Below are positions 40,101 to 45,468 of a stretch of 64,000 bases of DNA, one piece after another; within the stretch, counting starts at the first letter, position 1; each line of letters starts with the position of its first letter. Location: positions 278,056 through 342,055 of the forward strand of contig LUCM01007409.1 of assembly GCA_008360955.1 (NCBI GenBank), given 5' to 3'. Below the pieces are notes generated by a model that did no database searches, was not told the DNA's origin, and saw nothing but the letters and a program-made list of their open reading frames with translations. A program made the position numbers and the translations under genes. Source of the DNA: Fasciolopsis buskii (Eukaryota > Platyhelminthes > Trematoda > Plagiorchiida > Fasciolidae).

Positions 40101-42291
40101 AATCAAAAAGGAGTACCAGCAGGAAAATGCAAAGTAATCAGCAAGTTGTTTGCACGCCACACTAAAAGCTAGATGGATAAGCTTATTTCATCACAAAATT
40201 CAACGTAACCCACCTATGTTCTTTTAGCTGAAGGAGGCATAGATCGATCTAAGTTGTACCTCTATTAGATTTTCATCATCATTATCGTTCAGCGTTAAAC
40301 AGCAAGACAAGACTCACCGACCACTGCCATTTCCCAAATGTTATACGTTTCTATAAAAAGAGTGAATATTCAAGGGAACAGGGGGTGGGCCTTCGCAGGT
40401 GGGAAAAGATAAGATGCCGCTGCGGCCAACACACTGCACAAACGCACTCTTTTAATCACTCTGATTAGATTGACAATGACAACACGACCACCACTGTTCC
40501 CGGTTCACTGCCATATCCTTAAGTGTCCCCAGCCAACTAGTTGACGGGTCTTTCGGACCCCAATCACGAAGACGTGAGACACCTACTTCACCTAAGTTCC
40601 CTGTCCATTTTCTTATTCCATGTTACCACGTCATCGGTTGACCTCCAGATGGCTTCATCCATTCCTTGGGAGGAACACAAAATAGGTCACGACATGGTAG
40701 ACGAGTGTTCGCCATACGCAACACGTGACCCAAACAGCGCATCCTTCTAAGTTTCATACGTTGAGATAAGGTAATCTGACAGCCAACACCTGGTACTAGG
40801 TTCCTGATCTCCACCTTACTCAACCGGTCACTCCATCCAATCGTGATCATACTACGTAGACATCGGTTGTCGAAAATCTCTAACCGACGAACATCTGCCA
40901 AATGCATACTCCATGTCTCGCAACCGTACGACAGAGCTGAGCGCACTGCAGCACAGTACACACGGCCTTTCAGTGAAGTACCAGGTCGACGCCACAAGTG
41001 CTTCAGTCTAGCGTAAGCTGCATTATACATAACTCATTTTTCGTACAACGCTTAATAAACAAAATAACATCCCTAATGACAAAATGGCATTCCGACATTA
41101 AAACCGGATGTAACTAATCAGAAGAGTGGTAATTTAATGGAATTAACTGAATCAACGTACAAACTTCACCGAATTCTAAAAATGTAGCTAGTACCGGTTG
41201 AATTTTTAAATTACCTTTTTGACGTCAGTACAAACGAAATTTTTTCTGAAAACTCACCACGAAGATTGACGTTGATTCCACGGATCGGGTTTTGAGTGGA
41301 ACAGGCTGATGGATATTCTTGAATGATCCCTCGCCTTTTATGTATGTATCCATGATTCTGCTCTATCAGGATACAACTGAGGGCAATCAAGGATACTGAT
41401 AAACGGCTCAAATAAAAAGTGTATTATTGCGCACCGAGCAACCCTAAGCTGAAGACAATTTGATTGTGCATTAGTGAAATAACGATCTACCCAAAATCCC
41501 TTGTTGAACCATCATTGCTGTGTTAAATAGCCTTATAAAAGTATACGGCAGCTAATGGTCGGTGAAATATTTTCTTGGCCACTTCGGTATCTGAATGAAC
41601 ACGCGACTTTCCAAACAGTCCGATCGAAGATATTATGATCTCTGTACTAGAGGTTCAAACGTGGCGAATTATCAAGGGTATTGGCAATGCAGGAGCAACT
41701 GAGGTTTCCTGGGGAACAGAGACCGATTGCTCAAACATCACTCATTCCCATGAACGGTTTATAACAGCTTGCCGAGAGAATAAGTGAAAAATGAATAGGA
41801 ACAGTGTGAATGTGTGAAAGCAAACCTCGCTGTCTAGACCATATCGGGATCCCAAGGTGACGTGTCCGAATAGCGTTTTGAAACATCGAAAGAACAAGTA
41901 AGGCCCTTACCTTCTTTGGCTTCAACTAGAACCAAGACGAAAACCCACACTGCAATACTGAGTTGAGAATCTAGTTACCAAACTGCTAGTCCATCGGGCC
42001 CATTGGTCGCGTTGGCGCACAAGAATTTTGACAGTTAACTCATCACTAGTAGATGGTTCGACAATACTTCGATATTCGTGGACTCTTAGGTTTGTGTTGG
42101 TATCCGTCGGGTCATACTTCCCTAGTAGCACCTACTGCATGTTTACCAGTTTCCTAACCAAATGGAACTTGCTACTTCTGCTGAATTCACGGGATCTTGC
42201 GGACGATTCGACTGACAGCACAACAGCTCTACTGCAAACGGCCCTAGAAGACATTATTACCTGACACCCAAAAGATGGCAAGCAAAATCAT
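1..42291 (-). CDS. Giant secreted thrombospondin type-3-like repeat protein (gene span, 18 exons, 3' end outside window)
   Basis: This is the gene-level entry; the exons are listed separately. Chaining 18 exons gives at least 1,859 codons with compatible splice phase at every junction. Domain order is signal peptide (about 1-21), a chain with 8 cysteines (about 22-205), a Glu/Asp-rich segment (to about 490), a Lys/Pro-rich segment (492-625), calcium-binding repeats built on D-x-D-x-D-G-I-P-D (about 626-1110), an acidic and Lys/Pro-rich segment (about 1115-1418), and a second repeat block running off the window. The repeats resemble thrombospondin type-3 repeats, in which Asp side chains bind calcium, but most lack the cysteines of vertebrate thrombospondins. 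A secreted or extracellular-matrix role is inferred. No thrombospondin C-terminal lectin domain is visible; it could lie beyond base 1. I do not recognise the family. Confidence 0.8.
865..1077. repeat. Diverged fifth copy of the coding tandem repeat
   Basis: This stretch encodes the same layout as the 216-bp unit (two 12-residue repeats, a basic-patch repeat, a 13-residue repeat) but is one codon shorter. The basic patch reads [12 protein letters not shown] instead of [12 protein letters not shown]. It marks the older edge of the array. Confidence 0.75.
1569..2766 (-). other. Intron 17 of repeat gene
   Basis: The 1.2-kb intron has no other feature I can support. It is bounded by a non-consensus GTCAGC donor and a CTTTGCAG acceptor on the minus strand. 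Confidence 0.75.
2767..3482 (-). CDS. Exon 17 of repeat protein: last repeat of block 1, then acidic and basic linker
   Basis: The exon enters as [18 protein letters not shown], the paralogue of the exon 9 start, then abandons the repeat for about 215 residues. These comprise a basic stretch ([11 protein letters not shown]), a Pro/Ser stretch, an acidic stretch ([13 protein letters not shown]), another acidic run ([13 protein letters not shown]) and a Lys/Pro-rich end. The acceptor is a clear TTTTATCCCAG. The donor AAG/GTCAGC is non-consensus but gives phase 0, matching exon 18. The frame stays open past the donor to a stop at 2,572, a possible alternative end. Confidence 0.82.
3483..4721 (-). 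other. Intron 16 of repeat gene, with a CA microsatellite
   Basis: A (CA)n tract lies at 4,639-4,656, about 65 bp from the exon 16 donor. Nothing else is recognised in this intron. Confidence 0.8.
4722..4907 (-). CDS. Exon 16 of repeat protein: calcium-binding repeats
   Basis: Sixty-two residues begin with a non-repeat lead ([16 protein letters not shown]), then [20 protein letters not shown] and [19 protein letters not shown]. The acceptor is CAAAACAG; the donor GTTAGT is weaker than its neighbours but splits the NDG glycine codon in phase 1, just as in exon 8. It is the paralogue of the exon 8 tail. Confidence 0.9.
4908..9265 (-). other. Intron 15 of repeat gene
   Basis: The 4.4-kb intron carries a (CT)n run at 6,413-6,428 and a short CA-rich stretch near 7,640. 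No coding or RNA gene is evident; short open frames here look like chance. Confidence 0.8.
9266..9451 (-). CDS. Exon 15 of repeat protein: repeats plus non-repeat tail
   Basis: Sixty-two residues start [15 protein letters not shown], continue [19 protein letters not shown], then leave the repeat pattern for a basic/hydrophobic tail ([15 protein letters not shown]). The acceptor is ACATGTAG and the donor GTAAGC, phase 1-1. It corresponds to the second half of exon 11 fused to exon 12. Exons 15 and 16 have the same length, 186 bp. Confidence 0.9.
9452..10988 (-). other. Intron 14 of repeat gene
   Basis: I see nothing beyond its splice sites in this 1.5-kb intron. It interrupts a GIP/D repeat motif. 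Confidence 0.8.
10989..11052 (-). CDS. Exon 14 of repeat protein: short repeat exon
   Basis: Sixty-four bases encode [19 protein letters not shown] and the start of GIPD, entering in phase 0 and leaving in phase 1 at GTAAGT. The sequence duplicates the first half of exon 11. Here an intron interrupts GIP/D, whereas exon 11 continues without one. Confidence 0.9.
11053..11816 (-). other. Intron 13 of repeat gene, with AT microsatellite
   Basis: The 764-bp intron contains a long alternating TA tract. Its position matches intron 10 between the paralogous exons 10 and 11. Confidence 0.85.
11290..11349. repeat. (TA)n microsatellite
   Basis: About 60 bp of alternating T and A are interrupted by a few C residues. 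The tract is intronic. Confidence 0.95.
11817..12068 (-). CDS. Exon 13 of repeat protein: six calcium-binding repeats
   Basis: Eighty-four residues are almost pure repeat, from [15 protein letters not shown] through [18 protein letters not shown] to YFDNKQ. It is phase 0-0 with a CCGCAACTCAG acceptor and a CAG/GTGAGA donor. One repeat departs from the pattern: [19 protein letters not shown]. Its C-terminal half is the paralogue of exon 10. Confidence 0.92.
12069..15450 (-). other. Intron 12 of repeat gene, with a foldback sequence
   Basis: This 3.4-kb intron holds an inverted repeat near 13.7 kb, listed separately. No gene is recognised. Confidence 0.8.
13634..13763. repeat. Imperfect inverted repeat (hairpin) of two 43-bp arms
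   Basis: The left arm at 13,634-13,676 (AGAGGTTAGAAGGCGTACAT onward) pairs with the right arm at 13,721-13,763 with about six mismatches, around a 44-bp loop. It could be a foldback/MITE remnant or a structured intronic RNA. AT-rich sequence flanks both sides. Confidence 0.75.
15451..15567 (-). CDS. Exon 12 of repeat protein: calcium-binding repeats
   Basis: Thirty-nine residues begin [19 protein letters not shown] and end in a less regular segment ([11 protein letters not shown]). The acceptor has a pyrimidine tract (TTTCACTCTAG) and the donor is GTAAGT, phase 0 on both sides. In exon 15 the same [10 protein letters not shown] sequence follows its partner without an intron. Confidence 0.9.
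15568..16846 (-). other. Intron 11 of repeat gene
   Basis: The 1.3-kb intron has no feature I can identify other than its splice sites. Confidence 0.8.
16847..16963 (-). CDS. Exon 11 of repeat protein: calcium-binding repeats
   Basis: Thirty-nine residues run from [19 protein letters not shown] through [13 protein letters not shown]. It is a symmetrical phase 0-0 exon with an AACAACAG acceptor and GTGAGT donor. The [13 protein letters not shown] motif is repeated almost exactly in exon 14. Exons 11 and 12 have the same length, 117 bp. Confidence 0.9.
16964..22373 (-). other. Intron 10 of repeat gene (5.4 kb)
   Basis: This is the longest intron of the gene. A SINE-like head near 19.9 kb is the only recognisable element; the remainder has only short chance frames. 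Confidence 0.8.
19870..19945 (+). mobile_element. Possible tRNA-derived SINE head
   Basis: The sequence has an A-box-like stretch (CGCAGTGATAACACATGAG) and a B-box-like GGATTCAAATC at 19,916-19,926, followed by TTGGTCGCGAAG. That arrangement is typical of degenerate SINE heads. It is not a functional tRNA. Confidence 0.35.
22374..22507 (-). CDS. Exon 10 of repeat protein: helix-like linker plus repeat pair
   Basis: The exon follows a TTACTCCAG acceptor in phase 1. It encodes an amphipathic stretch ([18 protein letters not shown]), then [18 protein letters not shown] and FFDNKQ before a GTAAGT donor in phase 0. The [15 protein letters not shown] ending and its phase-0 intron recur at the end of exon 13. 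Confidence 0.9.
25039..25083. repeat. (TAC)n trinucleotide microsatellite
   Basis: Eight or nine TAC units are followed by imperfect CTGCTTCTACTGCTAC. It creates an artefactual poly-Ser frame on the minus strand. Confidence 0.9.
26718..26890 (-). mobile_element. RTE-like retroelement 3' end fragment (copy 1)
   Basis: On the minus strand this ends in a short (ATG)n tail, seen as (CAT)n at 26,718-26,733. It aligns in the same orientation with 40,272-40,445; shared blocks include TTAAACAGCAAGACAAG and the segments TTTCTATAAAAAG and ACAGGGGGTGG. Because copy 2 carries reverse transcriptase coding sequence, this fragment is read as the 3' end of the same family. Confidence 0.7.
27661..27900 (-). 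CDS. Exon 9 of repeat protein: calcium-binding repeats with basic insert
   Basis: Eighty residues begin [18 protein letters not shown], then a basic insert (RFRAKKR), then three more acidic repeats ending [15 protein letters not shown]. The acceptor is TACATACAG and the donor GTAAGT, phase 1 on both sides. Its start is a paralogue of the start of exon 17 (same GIPD entry phase and the same ANGDGIPDC motif). Confidence 0.9.
27901..30659 (-). other. Intron 8 of repeat gene
   Basis: The intron contains a (CA)n tract and a short (TA)n tract at 30,253-30,271. Nothing else is recognised. Its phase and position match intron 16. Confidence 0.8.
28074..28112. repeat. (CA)n microsatellite
   Basis: About 19 CA units with one interruption (CAGA) lie within intron 8. 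Confidence 0.95.
30660..31184 (-). CDS. Exon 8 of repeat protein: Lys/Pro-rich linker then calcium-binding repeats
   Basis: The first 130 or so residues are rich in Lys, Pro, Thr and Ala (for example [13 protein letters not shown]), a disordered basic linker. The last 45 are repeats: [18 protein letters not shown], then [19 protein letters not shown]. The donor GTAAGC splits the Gly codon of NDG in phase 1, and exon 9 continues it as GIPD. The tail closely matches exon 16, which splits the same Gly codon. Confidence 0.85.
31185..33112 (-). other. Intron 7 of repeat gene
   Basis: The 1.9-kb intron has a short CA-rich stretch near 33,040-33,054, next to the exon 7 donor. No other feature is seen. 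Confidence 0.75.
33113..34160 (-). CDS. Exon 7 of repeat protein: C-x-x-C start and long acidic region
   Basis: This 1,048-bp exon lies between a strong acceptor (pyrimidine tract, CACTACAG) and a GTAAGC donor in phase 1. It opens with [12 protein letters not shown], runs into an Asp stretch, has a further cysteine in [18 protein letters not shown], then about 200 residues dominated by Glu and Asp, a less acidic stretch (RFIAWMGYG) and a second acidic stretch ([18 protein letters not shown]). The composition suggests a disordered polyanionic segment that could bind calcium or basic partners (inference). Its 3' phase matches exon 8. Confidence 0.75.
34161..34982 (-). other. Intron 6 of repeat gene, with open-frame extension of exon 6
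   Basis: From 34,982 down to 34,740 the exon 6 frame stays open and encodes residues such as [14 protein letters not shown] and ends ECTACALHS before TAA. That could be a retained-intron terminal exon or chance. The remainder shows nothing recognisable. Confidence 0.45.
34983..35115 (-). CDS. Exon 6 of repeat protein: end of N-terminal cysteine domain
   Basis: The exon enters in phase 2 at a CGACACAG acceptor and leaves in phase 0 at a GTGGGT donor, joining correctly to exon 7. It encodes a His-rich stretch (NRFHHRHGC), then a hydrophobic strand (VHFAFLLVN). The same frame stays open for another 80 codons to a TAA at 34,740-34,742, so an unspliced form could act as an alternative terminal exon. 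Donor choice is uncertain; GTAAAT four bases downstream is in the wrong phase for exon 7. Confidence 0.4.
35507..35580 (-). CDS. Exon 5 of repeat protein: cysteine-bearing exon
   Basis: A strong pyrimidine-rich acceptor (TTCTGTGCTTCTTTCAAG) and a consensus GTAAGT donor bracket 74 bp. Of the three frames only the phase-0 one is open. It encodes [20 protein letters not shown] followed by CVV, which looks like beta-strand-forming extracellular sequence with two cysteines. It ends in phase 2. Confidence 0.5.
36958..37030 (+). mobile_element. Possible tRNA-derived SINE head
   Basis: TAGCTGCTAGG at 36,964-36,974 fits an A box. GGTTCAAATATT at 37,008-37,019 fits a degenerate B box at normal spacing. 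There is no cloverleaf I would trust. Confidence 0.45.
38346..38389 (-). CDS. Exon 4 of repeat protein: short cysteine-bearing exon
   Basis: This 44-bp exon encodes [14 protein letters not shown] between a weak acceptor (CTGGCAG) and a good GTAAGC donor. It starts in phase 1 and ends in phase 0, exactly what its neighbours require. The small size and poor pyrimidine tract make this one of the two least certain exons, with exon 6. Confidence 0.4.
38390..41257 (-). other. Intron 3 of repeat gene
   Basis: The 2.9-kb intron contains the RTE-like fragment at 40.3-41.0 kb. No other gene is evident. Confidence 0.55.
40272..41036 (-). mobile_element. RTE-like non-LTR retroelement, 5'-truncated, with reverse transcriptase C-terminal region
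   Basis: A frame at 40,623-41,030 encodes the C-terminal part of an RTE-clade polyprotein. Motifs are [40 protein letters not shown] and [12 protein letters not shown], in the order known from trematode RTE-like elements. The body then runs to a short (ATG)n-like tail at about 40,272. It lacks the endonuclease and reverse transcriptase core, so it is a dead 5'-truncated insertion, in the same strand sense as the host gene. Confidence 0.88.
41258..41362 (-). CDS. Exon 3 of repeat protein: start of mature chain
   Basis: The exon has an acceptor with a pyrimidine-rich tract (CCTGATAG) and a GTGAGT donor, both phase 1. It encodes 34 residues beginning [12 protein letters not shown], with a basic KRR cluster and the first cysteine (SACST). 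The open frame continues upstream through a hydrophobic stretch without ATG; I treat that part as intron because the internal acceptor restores phase with exon 2. Confidence 0.5.
41363..41910 (-). other. Intron 2 of repeat gene
   Basis: The 548-bp intron includes a short in-frame hydrophobic extension upstream of exon 3 ([15 protein letters not shown]) that lacks an ATG. Nothing else is seen. Confidence 0.5.
41911..41949 (-). CDS. Exon 2 of repeat protein: second half of signal peptide
   Basis: Thirteen residues, [13 protein letters not shown], are encoded between a pyrimidine-bearing acceptor (ATTGCAG) and a strong GTAAGG donor. It begins in phase 1 and ends in phase 1. The hydrophobic run followed by V-E-A and a charged mature start is typical of a signal-peptidase site. 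An alternative acceptor 21 bp upstream in the same phase would lengthen the exon by seven residues. Confidence 0.5.
41950..42260 (-). other. Intron 1 of repeat gene
   Basis: The 311-bp intron lies between the two halves of the signal peptide. No further feature is recognised. Confidence 0.5.
42261..42291 (-). CDS. Exon 1 of repeat protein: start codon and first half of signal peptide
   Basis: The exon holds an ATG and ten codons reading [10 protein letters not shown], then a GTAATA donor in phase 1. Joined to exon 2 it makes a classic hydrophobic signal peptide with Ala at the likely -1 cleavage position, which is the main support for this 31-bp exon. No in-frame ATG exists in exons 2 or 3, so an upstream start exon is required. 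It lies 393 bp after the endoplasmin stop codon. Confidence 0.5.
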
Positions 42292-42684
42292 GACTTAAAG
42301 CACAACTCCTGCACAAATGCGGCCTTGCAAAATGTCAGTTGACCACCAAATTGTAGAACTTGAAAAACGGAGGAATCTAGAAAACCTGTAGTTATCGCAG
42401 TTAATACCGAGCAGTTCGTCAGTCTCTTAGGCGGATAGTTTTGAATAGGAAACCTTCAGAGTTCAAATTAGCAGCAACGATGAACTCTTACCAACCGAGT
42501 AACAGGGCGTGCAAACTATGGTTGGCAATACCCCCATGACGAAAACAGTAACACCTGTGACAATTTTTAAAATGTATTACTAAAACCATTAAAAACACGG
42601 AATAAATGAGGGTATTTGTACATGCATATGAACATGCGTGAAAACAAACAAAAGGTCCATGCGGGTAGAAGTCGTGCTTCGTAA
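42292..42684 (-). other. 393-bp space between endoplasmin stop and repeat-gene start
   Basis: This must hold the endoplasmin 3' UTR and the 5' end of the repeat gene. No clear AATAAA is visible on the minus strand. An AATACA variant lies at 42,574-42,579, about 106 bp after the stop. A 3' splice-site-like ATTTGTGCAG ends at 42,309, 17 bp before the ATG. Confidence 0.6.
42574..42579 (-). terminator. Candidate variant polyadenylation signal (AATACA) for endoplasmin
   Basis: The hexamer is a known minor variant of AATAAA and sits in an AT-rich stretch after the stop codon. It is a weak call made only because no canonical signal is present. Confidence 0.25.
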
Positions 42685-42720
42685 TCATAGCTCGTCCTTG
42701 CGTTTGGTAGCAGTGTCGGC
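42685..42720 (-). CDS. HSP90B1: Endoplasmin exon 9 (ER retrieval signal)
   Basis: This 36-bp last exon encodes [11 protein letters not shown] and TGA. The acceptor has a strong pyrimidine tract ending CTGTATAG. KDEL is the ER retention/retrieval motif, which fixes the subcellular location. Confidence 0.93.
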   Translation of the reverse strand, partial: ADTATKRKDEL

Positions 42721-45468
42721 CTATACAGATCAGAGAAAAAAGAGTGAGTAACATTCGAGTAAAAGCGTGCAGAGGTGCTCGGCTAACATGCCCTTACCTG
42801 TTCGTTCATCGTAGAGACATTCTCCTCGGTTTCTGTCATCTGGAATGTGGAAGATGTAGTGCTTTTATTCTGCAAGTGTTCATTATCATGTAAAGCATAA
42901 CTTACTTCTTCCAATTCCTCATCTGTATGTTTGTCTTCGGAGCCCACGGGTTCCTCTTTCTCTTCCAATTCTTCTTCGACCTTCTCATTTTCATCCACAG
43001 CCAAATTCTTTCGCATAACAGTCTCAATCTTCTGCGCAAAATCGACGGAATCTTGGATCGTGTACCCCGACCTCAGTGTTGCTACGTAGAACAGCAACTG
43101 TGCGGTCTGTTTAGCTTCCTTATCTGAAGCGTCCGCTTTGACACGAGTTTTGAGTTCCTTGATGAGTGGGTGGCGGGGATTAATTTCTAAAATCTTTGGC
43201 ATTTTCCAATAGTATTCACTTGAAGAGTCATCACCTTTGTGGTGGGCTTGCGCACGGAGGATACGCTCCATGTTGCCGGACCACCCGTAAGTGCTTGCAA
43301 CGAGAGCGCACGGACTTTCTGAAAGGCGTTCAGACAGCACCGCTTTCTCAATTGAGTCTTTGAGCGCTTCTTCTTTCAGCCATTTCAGAAGGTTTTCGTA
43401 TTCTTTGTTCTGAATTTCCTTCATTACACGCGACTTTTCCGACTCTTCTAGAACGACACCTTCTTTCGCGACGCTTTGCAAGCTTTTCCCGTCAAACTCA
43501 TTAAAGCTCTGAACCAAATACTCGTCCAGTGGATCGATCATGTAGACCACCTCGACATCTTTCTTGATCAAACGCTCTGCAAGAGGCGACTTTTGAACTT
43601 CCTTTAGAGACGCGCCCGATAGATAAAAGATGGATTTTTGGTCTTTTTTCATCCGAGTAACATATTCCGTCAGACTGATCGGTTTCTCTAATGATTTAGA
43701 TGTGCGGAACCTCAACAACTTGGACAATCGAACTTTATTCGAACTATCTTCCAGCATCCCCAGCTTGATGTGAACACTATATTCTTTCCAAAATTTCTCG
43801 TAATCTTCATCCGATAGCCTGGAAATGGCATCAATGATGCGACGCACAAGCTTCTTTTTGATCAGCTTAACTAGCTGGCTTTGTTGAAGTGTTTCACGCG
43901 ATACGTTGATTGGGAGATCGTCACTATCAACAATTCCTCGCACAAATCCGAGGTATTTCGGTATGAGGTCTTCAGCTGCGTCAGAGATGAACACACGATG
44001 GACATGAAGCTACAAAAATAACATGACATGAAAGTGACACTCACCTTGATTCGATCCTTATAGTTGAAATTTGGATTAAACACGTCACCCTGAGCACGTT
44101 TTGGGATGAACACTACAGCGGTGAAGGTCACGTCCCCTTCAGCGGTAAAGTGCAGTTTCCCAAGGGGCACTTCTTCGTCACTTGACAAAGCTTGATAGAG
44201 ACTCTTGTACTCATCATCGGTGATATCTGACGGTTTTCGCTTCCATATGGGCTTTTGCTTATTGATGTGCACCCACTCCATGACGGTCTTTTCAACCATT
44301 TTAGGTTCGGGTTTTTTCTCTTCTTCCACCTAAACCGACCAGAATATTATAATAGATGGGGGACTTACACTTGCTTCTTCCTTATTTTCGCTTTCCGTAG
44401 TCTCAGTTGGCTCTTCCGGGACTTTTTCTATTCGACTTGACCAAACATAGATCGGAAAGTTCACGAACTGGCTATATTTTTTAATTAACTCCTTCAAGTT
44501 ATCCACTTGTAGATAATCATCCGCTTCGTCTGACAAATGAAGTATGACCTCAGTGCCACGTTTCAGTGTATCCCCCCTTGGATCCTCGACTAACGTGAAT
44601 GATTGGGAGTCAGACTCCCAAATATATTGTTTGTCGTTATTGTTCTTGGAAATCACCGTTACTCGTTTACTCACTACAAGTGATTAAGCAAGAGAACAGT
44701 GGACATACCCAGGAAAGATGAGTAAAATCCAACACCAAACTGTCCGATTAAATCTGTAGCATCAACACCATCGCCCAAATCCGTAACATTGGTCTTGAAA
44801 TCCGATGTGCCTGACTTGGCGATTGTCCCAAGATTGGTGGATAGATCATTTTTGGTCATGCCGATTCCAGTGTCGATAATGTGGAGTGTCCGGCTATCCT
44901 TATTAGCCTTAAAAACAAATGGAAAAACACACACCAAGGTACCTTTATGCGGATTGAAAGTTCGTCAGTTGCTCTCAAAGCATTTTCATCTGTCAGTGAG
45001 AGCATTCGGATTTTGTCCAGGGCATCGGCCGAATTTGATATCAGCTCGCGTAGGAAAATCTGATGCATAAGTATAAATAAACCGGGTACTTTAAACTACC
45101 TCTTTGTTCTTATACAATGAATTTATAATGAGCTGCATCATGCGCTGGACCTCGGCTTGGAACTCGTGTTTTTCCGATGCATCTCTTAGTGCCTTTAACT
45201 CGCTTGCACTAATACCATCAACAAAAATAGACTCTGATTCTCTGAAGGAGTCAGACGCTTACTGACAATAAGACTTACTCTTTAAGTGTGTTCTTCGCCG
45301 TAGATAGTCCATCGTTGAGTTTGTCCACTTTCACCGTACCTTCTCCGGAAGGCGTGTCGCCGAAAACGCATGCTACGATGGCTGCATGCAAATTTCACTC
45401 AACACGGGATAAAACTCACCTAGAATGCCAACGGCACACACGAGAAAGAAACCCCGCGAGTGACCCAT
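42685..45468 (-). CDS. HSP90B1: Endoplasmin / GRP94 (ER-resident HSP90), nine exons
   Basis: The nine joined exons give 2,439 bp, 812 residues plus stop, close to the usual 800 for GRP94. It is the ER lumen HSP90 ATPase that folds secreted and membrane clients. A signal peptide ([17 protein letters not shown]) comes first. The N-terminal ATP pocket shows [14 protein letters not shown] (100-113), DTGIGM (146-151) and GQFGVGF (189-195). A short charged linker follows, then the middle domain with [11 protein letters not shown], and the C-terminal dimerisation region. The chain ends RKDEL, the ER retrieval signal. Introns 1-7 are 35-47 bp and intron 8 is 77 bp. The symbol follows the animal orthologue by homology. 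No disabling change is seen. Confidence 0.97.
42798..44009 (-). CDS. HSP90B1: Endoplasmin exon 8
   Basis: This 1,212-bp exon covers most of the middle domain ([38 protein letters not shown]) and the C-terminal dimerisation domain ([19 protein letters not shown]), then an acidic tail. Without splicing at GTAAGG the frame ends after four more codons, VRAC. Confidence 0.97.
44045..44329 (-). CDS. HSP90B1: Endoplasmin exon 7
   Basis: It encodes the rest of the charged linker and the start of the middle domain ([31 protein letters not shown]). Phase is 0-0 with a GTGAGT donor. Confidence 0.95.
44369..44673 (-). CDS. HSP90B1: Endoplasmin exon 6
   Basis: It encodes the end of the N-domain (HIWES-like [31 protein letters not shown]) and the start of the charged linker ([16 protein letters not shown]). 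The linker is shorter than in vertebrate GRP94. Confidence 0.95.
44709..44907 (-). CDS. HSP90B1: Endoplasmin exon 5
   Basis: It holds the DTGIGM adenine-binding loop and the GQFGVGFYS glycine-rich lid hinge. The exit is phase 1 at GTATGT, completed by exon 6 to give FLVSKRV. Confidence 0.95.
44943..45059 (-). CDS. HSP90B1: Endoplasmin exon 4
   Basis: It carries the ATP-pocket helix [17 protein letters not shown], with the catalytic Glu at residue 100 and the nucleotide-contacting Asn 104 (HSP90 family knowledge). The donor GTACCT is unusual. Phase is 0 on both sides. Confidence 0.95.
45100..45241 (-). CDS. HSP90B1: Endoplasmin exon 3
   Basis: It encodes the first strands and helix of the N-terminal domain, including [20 protein letters not shown], a GRP94 signature. 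The donor GTAGTT is non-consensus, but the protein continues exactly into exon 4. Confidence 0.94.
45279..45372 (-). CDS. HSP90B1: Endoplasmin exon 2
   Basis: It completes the signal peptide (ACVFG) and encodes the mature start [14 protein letters not shown]. Entry is phase 1 at ATCGTAG, exit phase 2 at GTAAGT. The intron before it is 47 bp. Confidence 0.93.
45420..45468 (-). CDS. HSP90B1: Endoplasmin exon 1
   Basis: The exon encodes [16 protein letters not shown] and a first Gly/Ala-codon base before a GTGAGT donor in phase 1. I chose this ATG because it starts directly at the signal peptide; an upstream in-frame start would add a hydrophilic extension. Confidence 0.92.

Noticed and set aside
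41363..41411. Signal-peptide-like start upstream of exon 3 ([15 protein letters not shown])
   Set aside because: It has no ATG, and a good acceptor inside the frame joins in phase to a better signal peptide in exons 1 and 2.
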